Below the pieces are notes generated by a model. That model worked only from the letters and a program-made list of their open reading frames with translations, searched no databases and had not been told where the DNA came from. A stretch of 14,778 nucleotides of DNA from CAZTLE01 sp964614415 (lineage in GTDB: Bacteria > Bacteroidota > Bacteroidia > Flavobacteriales > Flavobacteriaceae), in contig CAZTLE010000099.1 of assembly GCA_964614415.1 (NCBI GenBank), forward strand, positions 1-14,778. The letters run 5' to 3'. Below are positions 1-6,473 of the stretch, piece after piece (position 1 is the first letter of the stretch; every line of letters begins with the position of its first letter). The position numbers and the translations under genes were made by a program.

Positions 1-1
1 C

Positions 2-664
2 AAGTGGCATCTGTCGTTGGGAATGGGCACAGAGAACTACCGCTTCCACGATCATGAAAAACTGGCCCATTACGCGAATGCGGCCGCTGATATCGAGTTC
101 AACTTCCCCTTTGGATTCAAAGAACTGGAAGGAATTCACTCCCGAACCGATTTCGATCTGAAAGCCCATGAAGAGTATTCCGGTAAAAAACTGCAATTCT
201 TCGATCCGGAAATGAATGAAAGTTATGTGCCTTATGTAGTGGAAACGTCCATTGGTCTTGATCGTATGTTCCTGGCCGTTTTGAGTAATTCTTTGCAGGA
301 GGAAACCCTGGAAGATGGTAGCACGCGTACGGTACTTAAAATTCCGGCAATCCTCGCTCCTGTGAAGGCGGCCGTACTGCCACTCATTAAGAGGGATGGT
401 CTTCCGGAAGTAGCCCGGAAAATTGTAGATGATCTCAAATGGGATTACAATGTGATCTATGATGAAAAGGATGCCGTGGGCCGTCGATACCGAAGACAGG
501 ACGCTGCGGGAACCCCCTATTGCATTACTGTGGATCATCAAACCCTGGAGGACAATACGGTGACTCTTAGGGATCGCGATTCAATGGAGCAGATCCGAAT
601 AAGTCTTGATGAAATTTCGGACAAATTGAGTTCTACGACTTCCTATAAATCCTGGTTGGCCTAG
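2..664 (+). CDS. glyQS: Glycyl-tRNA synthetase, C-terminal part (5' end cut by window edge)
   Basis: The reading frame is open from base 2 to the TAG at 662-664 and gives 220 residues of a protein that in full is usually about 500 residues. It is the single-chain (alpha2) class II glycyl-tRNA synthetase, which charges tRNA-Gly with glycine in the cytoplasm using ATP. The fragment begins in the catalytic core (WHLS followed by GMGTENYR). It contains class II motif 3 as ETSIGLDR, with the conserved Arg near fragment residue 88, and then a complete anticodon-binding domain at about residues 114-210, starting at IPAILAPVKAAV and including the KDAVGRRYRRQDAAGTP segment. There is no in-frame start that matters here, because the true start lies left of the window. 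No strong terminator follows it. Identification is secure from the motifs; only the symbol varies between annotations (glyS or glyQS). Confidence 0.96.
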   Translation, partial: KWHLSLGMGTENYRFHDHEKLAHYANAAADIEFNFPFGFKELEGIHSRTDFDLKAHEEYSGKKLQFFDPEMNESYVPYVVETSIGLDRMFLAVLSNSLQEETLEDGSTRTVLKIPAILAPVKAAVLPLIKRDGLPEVARKIVDDLKWDYNVIYDEKDAVGRRYRRQDAAGTPYCITVDHQTLEDNTVTLRDRDSMEQIRISLDEISDKLSSTTSYKSWLA

Positions 665-820
665 TTCGTGATCAAACGGACTTCTTAACGTCACAATCGC
701 TGGGCTGCAATGCCCCTGAATGATGTTTGGACGGCCGTTGCCGGTACTCTGTAACCTGTTGCTTATCAGACAAAAGGGACACTTCTGTCACCCAATGTTT
801 TGGGTTAAGCCCCCTTAATT

Positions 821-839
821 ACCCTATCAATCCGATAGG
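821..839. promoter_or_regulatory. Candidate operator, inverted repeat CCTATC-N5-GATAGG
   Basis: A perfect 6-bp inverted repeat (CCTATC at 823-828, GATAGG at 834-839) with a 5-nt spacer lies about 130 bases before the start codon at 969. The block matches 3325-3343, in front of the paralogous gene, at 16 of 19 positions. Its right edge is 86 bases before the first base of the -7 element in both cases. No T-run follows, so it does not look like a terminator. The binding protein is unknown; a dimeric transcription factor is inferred. Confidence 0.55.
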
Positions 840-857
840 TGTTTCTTTTATGAATCC

Positions 858-868
858 CTGATTGTCAG
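858..868. promoter_or_regulatory. Second conserved palindromic block, CTGATTGTCAG
   Basis: CTGA and TCAG form a 4-bp inverted repeat around TTG. The block recurs as TTGATTATCAG at 3362-3372 with the same spacing from the neighbouring CCTAT-N7-ATAGG element, while the flanking DNA is largely diverged. A second protein contact site is inferred; no regulator can be named. Confidence 0.4.
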
Positions 869-902
869 CGGCTTGACGGCGTAAAATTCTGAGGTAAATT
901 CA

Positions 903-932
903 TTGTTTTTTGAAGATTAGGTAGTACTTTTA
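903..932 (+). promoter_or_regulatory. Predicted Bacteroidota promoter for the 611-aa T9SS protein gene
   Basis: TTG at 903-905, a 19-nt spacer and TACTTTTA at 925-932 match the Bacteroidota consensus TTG-N17-20-TAnnTTTG with one mismatch, at the last base. Transcription would begin near 939, giving a leader of about 30 nt. The leader is AT-rich and has no Shine-Dalgarno sequence, as is usual in this phylum. Confidence 0.55.
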
Positions 933-968
933 GAGAATTAATAATTCTTTAACTAAAAAACTATCGAG

Positions 969-2804
969 ATGAAGTTTACTTATTATGTAATGGCGCTGTT
1001 ATTCTGTGTTTCTATGGGAATGACAGCACAAGAGTCGTATGGCCCTACTGACACCGGTATGTTGCAAGGCCCCACCTTCGTCCCTAGTATCGCAGATCAA
1101 ATGCGAGACGGAACGTTCGTGCCTGCCGACAACACGGTAAAGCTGGGACAGCCAAAAAGACGTCATGGAAACGTGGTAGTTCCCGGTAAGGGAATGCCCG
1201 TAGGAGATGACCCACTTATCGGAACTCAGTCCAGATCTCCTCAGCACAGAGTACCTGGAATTATCCAGGAATTCCTTGCCGATATTTCATCTGCTACTCC
1301 ATCTGACCCAACCGGTGCAGCCGGACCTAACCACTACGTAGCGGCGTGGAACACGTCTTTCAGAATTTTTGATAAGACAGGTACGCCACTTACTGCAGAG
1401 GCTTCGCTGGCTACATTATTCCCAGGGAATGCCATTGGTGACCCTATCGTATTCTACGATGCGGCGGCCGATCGTTTTGTGATCACCGAGTTCGATAACA
1501 GTCCAAACGGATTTAACGTTGCGGTTTGCCAGGGATCTGATCCTGTAAACGATGGATGGCACGTATATACCACTGGATTCGGAACAGGTGCTTTCCCCGA
1601 TTATACAAAGTTCGCCGCTTTCGGTGATGTATATATGGTAACTGCTAATATCGCGTCTTCAAACCGCGTATTTGCTGTTGAGCGTAATGAGATGTTGAAC
1701 GGAGATCCAGCCCAGTTTGTGGCACTTCCGTTACCAGGTATTAGTACTTTTGGTTTCTACAGCCCACACGCATTCCATACTACTGATGATAACATGGCTC
1801 CCGCCGGAACTCCGGTACCAATTGCCTACATGCAGGATGATGCATGGGCCGGTGTAGCCGATGACCACATTAAGATCTGGGAAGCTTCTATCGACTGGGT
1901 AACAACAGCAAACTCATCTATTTCAACAGCTCAGGAAGTAACTACCGCAGATTTCACTGGAGTATTTGACGGAGGTTCTTTCTCTAACCGTCCTCAGGGT
2001 GGTGGAGTAGATATCGACGTACTACAGGCTACTATGATGAACCAGGTACAATACAGACGTCACGGAACGCACAACTCTGTTGTGATGAACTTCGTGATAG
2101 ACGTACTTGCCGGTGGAGCCGAGAAAGCAGCTATTCGCTGGTATGAGCTTCGTCAGGATGCAGATGGTGACCCATGGACTATTTATCAGGAAGGTACTTA
2201 TGAAGCTCCTGATGGAAAAGATGCATACTCCGGTTCAATGGCGATGAACGACCAGGGAGATATTGCTATGGGATACTACACCTCTTCTGCCACCGATCGT
2301 ATTGCAATGAACTTTACAGGTCGTTTTGCGGCTGATCCATTGAATATGATGACTGTAGCAGAAACTGAAGTTCAATTGAGTACTGCGGCTAACCCATCTA
2401 ACCGTTTGGCGGATTATGTTCACCTTACCGTGGATCCTGTTGATGACACCTTCTGGTACATTGCTGAGATCTTCCAACCAAGCCGAAGAGACTGGGTAGT
2501 TCACTTTAATATCTCCGATCCACTTTCGGTTGATGAGAATAGTATTTCTAACTCAGATCTTGTCGTAACAACACTACCGAACAATAAGTTCGATATCTCG
2601 TTGGTAACAGGATTTGACGGTACCGTTGCCATAAGTGTTTATGACATTCAGGGACGTACTGTTGCGTTTAATAATCTGAGCAAGGACGGAGATCGCTACA
2701 GATACAATCTGGATATGTCTTATGCTTCTTCAGGAGTATACCTTATCAAGATTGGAAGTGAGGCGGACAACTCGTTCCAAACTGCTAAGATCATTGTGAA
2801 GTAA
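969..2804 (+). CDS. Secreted T9SS type A sorting-domain protein (611 aa), shorter paralogue
   Basis: Function is unknown; the protein is predicted to be exported and then placed on or released from the cell surface by the type IX secretion system. Residues 1-21 are a signal peptide ending in MTAQ. Residues 38-85 carry a motif shared with the paralogue (VPS, then NVVVPGKGMPVGDDPL). The core at about 110-515 contains PSDPTGAAGPNHYVAAWNT, YDAAADRFVITEF, QDDAWAGVADDHIKIW, FDGGSFSN and RWYELRQ. The first two resemble blade-like repeats of secreted beta-rich proteins, but I cannot name a Pfam family. Residues from about 530 to 611 form the T9SS type A sorting domain (NNKFDISL, VYDIQGR, SSGVYLIKI, ending KIIVK). 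The start is supported because the paralogue conserves DNA across the same ATG (GAGATGAA and TTTACTTA). It stands alone between its own promoter and a strong terminator. Cysteines are few. Adhesin, enzyme or matrix roles are all possible. Confidence 0.9.
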   Translation: MKFTYYVMALLFCVSMGMTAQESYGPTDTGMLQGPTFVPSIADQMRDGTFVPADNTVKLGQPKRRHGNVVVPGKGMPVGDDPLIGTQSRSPQHRVPGIIQEFLADISSATPSDPTGAAGPNHYVAAWNTSFRIFDKTGTPLTAEASLATLFPGNAIGDPIVFYDAAADRFVITEFDNSPNGFNVAVCQGSDPVNDGWHVYTTGFGTGAFPDYTKFAAFGDVYMVTANIASSNRVFAVERNEMLNGDPAQFVALPLPGISTFGFYSPHAFHTTDDNMAPAGTPVPIAYMQDDAWAGVADDHIKIWEASIDWVTTANSSISTAQEVTTADFTGVFDGGSFSNRPQGGGVDIDVLQATMMNQVQYRRHGTHNSVVMNFVIDVLAGGAEKAAIRWYELRQDADGDPWTIYQEGTYEAPDGKDAYSGSMAMNDQGDIAMGYYTSSATDRIAMNFTGRFAADPLNMMTVAETEVQLSTAANPSNRLADYVHLTVDPVDDTFWYIAEIFQPSRRDWVVHFNISDPLSVDENSISNSDLVVTTLPNNKFDISLVTGFDGTVAISVYDIQGRTVAFNNLSKDGDRYRYNLDMSYASSGVYLIKIGSEADNSFQTAKIIVK

Positions 2805-2831
2805 TAAAGGAAGTTTTTCCCTTATATAAAT

Positions 2832-2862
2832 AAAGAGAGGAGTGTTTCACTCCTCTCTTTTT
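2832..2862. terminator. Bidirectional intrinsic terminator between convergent genes
   Basis: A perfect 13-bp stem (AAAGAGAGGAGTG at 2832-2844 and CACTCCTCTCTTT at 2848-2860) with a 3-nt TTT loop is followed by further Ts on the + strand. On the - strand it is followed by an AT-rich tract, the complement of 2820-2831. It serves the 611-aa protein gene and the convergent lipoprotein gene. The lipoprotein stop codon (2847-2849, complement) starts in the loop. Confidence 0.9.
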
Positions 2863-3218
2863 GCTATTTCCAAAATATTAACGGGATTTGCCTTCTCACA
2901 TCGATTCATCATTCTAAGACCGGCAAACTTAAACCAAATCTTCTGACCGTCTATTGCATAGTCGTTTGTAATGTTGATCGGGTCCAGTAAATAGGACTCA
3001 TCGTAGTTCTTATCTCCAATTACACGTATAGTATACTGGCAATCTCCTTCAACGTCCGATTTGATAACTACACCTTTTAGAAATCCGGCTTCCATCATTT
3101 TCTTTTCATTACCGGTTAATTCTGCGTTAGTCATATTGTCTTCTGAGATTTTTTTTGAGGAATTACAACTTAAAAGCCCTAGGCATGCGATGAATAAAAT
3201 AATTTTTAAAGCCCTCAT
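2847..3218 (-). CDS. Small predicted lipoprotein (123 aa), function unknown
   Basis: Residues 1-18 form a lipoprotein signal with lipobox LLSC, so Cys18 would be lipidated and the protein anchored in the cell envelope. A short hydrophilic linker (NSSKKISEDN) follows. The mature domain from about residue 46 is predicted to be beta-rich: GFLKGVVIKSDVEGDCQYTI, then LLDPINI and KIWFKFAGLRMMNRCEKANPVNILEI. Cys60 and Cys107 are the only cysteines in the mature domain beyond Cys18 and could form a disulfide. I do not recognise a named family; it resembles short conserved Bacteroidota lipoproteins of unknown function. The gene is convergent with the 611-aa paralogue and divergent from the 980-aa one, sitting between the two. 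Its last codons (KREE-stop) form one arm of the terminator hairpin. No clear TAnnTTTG promoter is visible on its upstream strand. Confidence 0.82.
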   Translation of the reverse strand: MRALKIILFIACLGLLSCNSSKKISEDNMTNAELTGNEKKMMEAGFLKGVVIKSDVEGDCQYTIRVIGDKNYDESYLLDPINITNDYAIDGQKIWFKFAGLRMMNRCEKANPVNILEIAKREE

Positions 3219-3259
3219 GATATTTTGTTTAATGGTTTCAATGGTAAGTTACAAATAAT

Positions 3260-3293
3260 GTGCCGTTCCCTTACCGTGCTGCCCGGAACGCAC
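3260..3293. repeat. Imperfect inverted repeat upstream of the lipoprotein gene
   Basis: GTGCCGTTCC at 3260-3269 pairs with GGAACGCAC at 3285-3293, giving 9 bp with a single bulged C around a 15-nt loop. It is a GC-rich island in AT-rich DNA, 42 bases before the lipoprotein start on the - strand. It may be an operator or a 5' leader hairpin; the sequence does not say which. Confidence 0.5.
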
Positions 3294-3324
3294 TTAATAA
3301 AGGTAGCGATGTTTCCGGAATAAA

Positions 3325-3343
3325 ACCCTATTAGCCCGATAGG
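3325..3343. promoter_or_regulatory. Candidate operator, inverted repeat CCTAT-N7-ATAGG
   Basis: CCTAT at 3327-3331 and ATAGG at 3339-3343 form the counterpart of the block at 821-839 (16 of 19 positions identical). It ends 86 bases before the first base of the -7 element and 130 bases before the start codon, nearly the same geometry as in front of the paralogue. Confidence 0.55.
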
Positions 3344-3361
3344 ACTATTTACAATAACTAT

Positions 3362-3372
3362 TTGATTATCAG
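3362..3372. promoter_or_regulatory. Second conserved palindromic block, TTGATTATCAG
   Basis: TGAT and ATCA form a 4-bp inverted repeat around a single T. It corresponds to the block at 858-868 and keeps the same distance to the neighbouring operator-like repeat. Its half-sites look superficially like CRP/FNR ones, but the usual central spacer is missing. Confidence 0.4.
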
Positions 3373-3428
3373 TGTATTAATAATAAAACTCTTAACAAAA
3401 AAAATTTCTTTTTTGGCAGCCTACCTGC

Positions 3429-3436
3429 TAATTTTA
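3429..3436 (+). promoter_or_regulatory. Predicted -7 element for the 980-aa T9SS protein gene
   Basis: TAATTTTA matches TAnnTTTG except at the last base and sits 37 bases before the ATG, as TACTTTTA does in the paralogue (36 bases). No well-placed -33 TTG is present: the nearest, at 3413-3415, is only 13 nt away. That would suit a promoter needing an activator, which is inference. Confidence 0.45.
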
Positions 3437-3473
3437 AAGGATCATTAAAAGTTAACTTAAAATTACTATTGAG

Positions 3474-6416
3474 ATGAAATTTACTTACTATGTTATGGCA
3501 TTTGTCCTGCTGTTTTCTGTGGGAATTAATGCACAACAGACACAAGGCGACAAAGCGTCTTATGTCGGACAGGTAGGGGGAATGACTATTGTACCCTCAC
3601 TCGCCTCCAGATCGAGCCTGATCCCAGCCGTTCCTTTAACGGAAGAACCAAAAGACGGAAGGTCTTCAAAGAACCTCATTATTCCTGGAAAAGATCCTCA
3701 GGCGGAGGACGATTACCTTGCGAGAAATGCACATCCGCTTGCAAATAAGATTCCAGCCAAAGCACCCGAATTGGTGTTTGAAGTGAACAATACCGTAAGC
3801 TCCCCTTCCGACCCTTCGTTGGCAGTGGGGCCCGATCACGTTTTTATTGTATACAACACGGGATTTATTATTTATGATACAGATGGTAATGACCTAACAG
3901 GTCCTTCGGCAGTGGAGAATATTTTCTCCAATGGAGGATGTTGTGACCTTACCGTTTCATACGACAATGCAGCCGACCGCTGGGTAGTTTCTTATCTCTT
4001 TGTAGGTGCGGGTGCTGAGATCGCTGTGTCCGATGGCCCTGACCCAATTACCTCGAACTGGTTCCTCTACAGTATTCCTCAAATAAATGACTATCAGAAA
4101 CTATCCGTTTGGAGTGATGGCTATTATATGACTGACAACACTGGCTCCAGCAATAAAGTATGGGCCATGGAACGGGATGAGATGCTTTTGGGTAACCCAG
4201 CCGCCGGAATTCAAGGATTTGACCTCCCCGGTATAGCCACCAGCGGTTTCTTTAGCCCTCAGGCACTCAATGTGACCGATGACAATTTACCGGCTGCGGG
4301 AAGCGCGCCGATCATTTATCTGCAAGATGATGCATGGGCGGGAGTGACCGAAGATCACATCAAGATCTGGACTGTGGATGTAGATTGGGTAACGCCGGCT
4401 AACTCTACGATTTCTGCACCTGTAGAATTGACCACTACTCCCTTTATCTCTGTGTTTGACGGAGGTAGTTTTTCCAATCTTCAGCAGCCTGCAGGGGGTG
4501 GAGGACAGGATATTGACGCTCTCCAAGCTACCATTATGAACCAGGCACAGTTTAGAAAGTTCGGTTCTCACAACTCAGCGCTGTTCAACTTTGTAATTGA
4601 CGTCGATGCCACAGCCGGAGAAAAAGCTGCTGTTCGCTGGTACGAACTACGTCAGCCGGGTGACGGACAGCCCTGGACCATCTTTCAGGAAGGCACCTAT
4701 ACTGCACCTGATACACCAACAGGAGGAGAGAAGCACGCATGGCATGCCAGTCTTATGATGGACGCCTCCGGAAACATTGGAATGGGATACTCCGGAATGA
4801 CAGTGGATCCTAACGATCCCAATCCGGTACGCGTAAGTTCATACTACACGGGACGCTTTGCATCCGATCCTCTGGGAACAATGACCGTTGCCGAGGAGGA
4901 AATCCTTATTGGTGACGGGAATATCCCAGGTTTCCGATATGGAGATTACAGTAAGATCGACCTGGATCCTGATAACGATAAAGAGTTCTGGTTCATCAAT
5001 GAACTACGTCAAAACGGTGGCGCCAATGTAGTAGGTGTATTCCAGATCGCACCCGATTTCAACGATGATACAGGGGCGGTAAGTATTGATGCTCCGAATG
5101 ACGGGCTGCTTACGGCTACCGAGCAGGTGACAGTGACTTTGTTTAACTTCGGACTTAATCAACAGTCTAATATTCCCGTAAGCCTTACAGTGGATGGCAA
5201 CCTCATTGCAAATGAAGTTTTTGCCGGCCCGCTGGATTCTGCTACTTCTGCTCAGTACACCTTTACGGCAACTGTTGATATGTCTACCGAAGGGCAAACG
5301 TACACCATTGAAGTCGCTACGAATCTTTCAGGAGACGAGGACAATGGAAATGATGCTACAACCAAGGATGTTACGCACATTTTTGCAAACGACCTTGGAG
5401 TTACTGAGATCACGGAGCCTGAGTCCGGAGAAGGACTGGGTAATGAAAACGTGACCGTAACTATTGAGAACTTCGGAGGTGCTTCACAGTCCAACTTCGA
5501 TGTTTCTTATACCGTGGACACAGGTACACCTGTTGTAGAAACAGTACCCGGTCCACTGGATGCAGGGATGTCGATGTCCTATACTTTTGGACAAACTGCA
5601 AACCTTTCTGCCGTAGGAACGTATGACATTTCTTCGAGTTCGGAACTTACGAATGATGCCGTTCCTGCCAACAATACAGCGACCAAGGAAGTTTCCAATC
5701 TGTCTTGTTTGTCACAAACCAATGACACGAACTTTCCAATTGGACCGAATGCGGGAACAACAACAGAGTCCATTATTAATTATTCGGACGATTTCACCAT
5801 TAACGACGTGAACGTAACTGTAAACCTTGACCATACGTACACAGGAGATCTTGATATTTTCCTGATTGCACCGGACAACACTACGGTTCAATTATTCGAT
5901 CAGCACGGCGGTAGTGGAGACAACCTAACCAACACGGTGTTTGACGACGAGGCTACCGATCCTATTGCCGGTGCCTCTGCACCGTTCACCGGGACATTCC
6001 AACCCGTTGGTAACCTTTCGGATTTTGACGGACTTCAAACTATAGGTGACTGGACCCTTCGAATTGTAGACAACCTGAATGGTGACGGAGGACAGCTCCT
6101 GGATTGGACACTTCAACTATGTGGTGACAATCTTCTGGGAACTGCCGATAACTTTGTGGATGGAAGCGAACTGGTCATTGTTCACAAAGGAAACAACCTG
6201 TTCAATATTACATTACCAACAACCCAGGTAACCGAGCGTCTTACTCTTGACGTGATCAACATGCTCGGACAGAAACTGGTAAGCTATAGACTGGATAATG
6301 AAAACGGTACCGGATATGAGTACGATCTTGACATGTCTTACGTTTCCTCAGGCGTTTATATCGTTCGCCTTGGAACCGAATCCCAGGCCAGCGTAAAGCG
6401 ACTAATTGTTCGCTAG
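3474..6416 (+). CDS. Secreted multidomain T9SS type A protein with CARDB-like and P-domains (980 aa), longer paralogue
   Basis: Function is unknown; it is a predicted T9SS-exported surface or secreted protein. Residues 1-21 are a signal peptide (ending INAQ). A short motif (NLIIPGKDPQAEDDYL, about 66-82) matches the paralogue, as does the core at about 100-527 (PSDPSLAVGPDH, YDNAADRWVVSY, QDDAWAGVTEDHIKIW, FDGGSFSN, RWYELRQ). Two CARDB-like beta-sandwich domains follow, at about 531-636 and 640-742, each with a VTVTLFNFG or VTVTIENFG strand. A proprotein-convertase P-domain spans about 745-885 (DLDIFLIAPDNT, then FDGLQTIGDWTLRIVDNLNGDGGQLLDWTLQLC), with Cys745 and Cys883 at its ends. The type A sorting domain is at about 897-980 (VINMLGQKL, SSGVYIVRLG, ending RLIVR). 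No protease domain accompanies the P-domain. The gene is monocistronic, with its own upstream elements and a terminator after it. The start is fixed by the conserved DNA around the ATG shared with the paralogue. Confidence 0.9.
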   Translation: MKFTYYVMAFVLLFSVGINAQQTQGDKASYVGQVGGMTIVPSLASRSSLIPAVPLTEEPKDGRSSKNLIIPGKDPQAEDDYLARNAHPLANKIPAKAPELVFEVNNTVSSPSDPSLAVGPDHVFIVYNTGFIIYDTDGNDLTGPSAVENIFSNGGCCDLTVSYDNAADRWVVSYLFVGAGAEIAVSDGPDPITSNWFLYSIPQINDYQKLSVWSDGYYMTDNTGSSNKVWAMERDEMLLGNPAAGIQGFDLPGIATSGFFSPQALNVTDDNLPAAGSAPIIYLQDDAWAGVTEDHIKIWTVDVDWVTPANSTISAPVELTTTPFISVFDGGSFSNLQQPAGGGGQDIDALQATIMNQAQFRKFGSHNSALFNFVIDVDATAGEKAAVRWYELRQPGDGQPWTIFQEGTYTAPDTPTGGEKHAWHASLMMDASGNIGMGYSGMTVDPNDPNPVRVSSYYTGRFASDPLGTMTVAEEEILIGDGNIPGFRYGDYSKIDLDPDNDKEFWFINELRQNGGANVVGVFQIAPDFNDDTGAVSIDAPNDGLLTATEQVTVTLFNFGLNQQSNIPVSLTVDGNLIANEVFAGPLDSATSAQYTFTATVDMSTEGQTYTIEVATNLSGDEDNGNDATTKDVTHIFANDLGVTEITEPESGEGLGNENVTVTIENFGGASQSNFDVSYTVDTGTPVVETVPGPLDAGMSMSYTFGQTANLSAVGTYDISSSSELTNDAVPANNTATKEVSNLSCLSQTNDTNFPIGPNAGTTTESIINYSDDFTINDVNVTVNLDHTYTGDLDIFLIAPDNTTVQLFDQHGGSGDNLTNTVFDDEATDPIAGASAPFTGTFQPVGNLSDFDGLQTIGDWTLRIVDNLNGDGGQLLDWTLQLCGDNLLGTADNFVDGSELVIVHKGNNLFNITLPTTQVTERLTLDVINMLGQKLVSYRLDNENGTGYEYDLDMSYVSSGVYIVRLGTESQASVKRLIVR

Positions 6417-6441
6417 ACTTTATACAGTTGATTGAATGCAC

Positions 6442-6473
6442 GGGGGTTCTCTTAGAGAGCCCCCTTTTCTTTT
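6442..6473. terminator. Intrinsic terminator between the convergent T9SS gene and the large outer-membrane gene
   Basis: GGGGG at 6442-6446 pairs with CCCCC at 6460-6464. The stem continues inward as TTCTC with GAGAG, with one G-T wobble and a TTA loop, and TTTTCTTTT follows at 6465-6473. It is a canonical + strand terminator. The TAA stop of the - strand gene (6472-6474, complement) overlaps the end of the T-tract, so the same hairpin could also act on - strand transcripts, though with a poorer T-tract. Confidence 0.88.

Larger units (their letters stand above)
665..968. other. Intergenic region with the regulatory region of the 611-aa T9SS protein
   Basis: There is no credible gene in these 304 bases. 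The left part (665-800) has only weak dyads (GGGC at 702-705 with GCCC at 712-715; the palindrome ACGGCCGT at 731-738) and no T-tract, so no clear terminator for glyQS is visible. The right part (821-968) holds the two conserved inverted-repeat blocks and the promoter described separately. Confidence 0.7.
3219..3473. other. Divergent intergenic region between the lipoprotein and the 980-aa T9SS gene
   Basis: These 255 bases hold no gene. They contain an imperfect long inverted repeat (3260-3293), the CCTAT-N7-ATAGG block, the TTGATTATCAG block and the -7 element, each listed separately. Base composition is strongly AT-rich after 3344. Confidence 0.65.

Noticed and set aside
711..755. A 14-residue ORF (MPLNDVW...) after glyQS
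   Set aside because: Too short and without promoter, start signal or conservation evidence.
771..798. GGGACA-CTTC-TGTCACC hairpin as a glyQS terminator
   Set aside because: The stem is short with a bulge and no T-tract follows; it lies over 100 bases after the stop.
3362..3372. TTGATTATCAG as a standard FNR/CRP site
   Set aside because: The usual half-site spacing (TTGAT-N4-ATCAA) is absent; the arms abut here.
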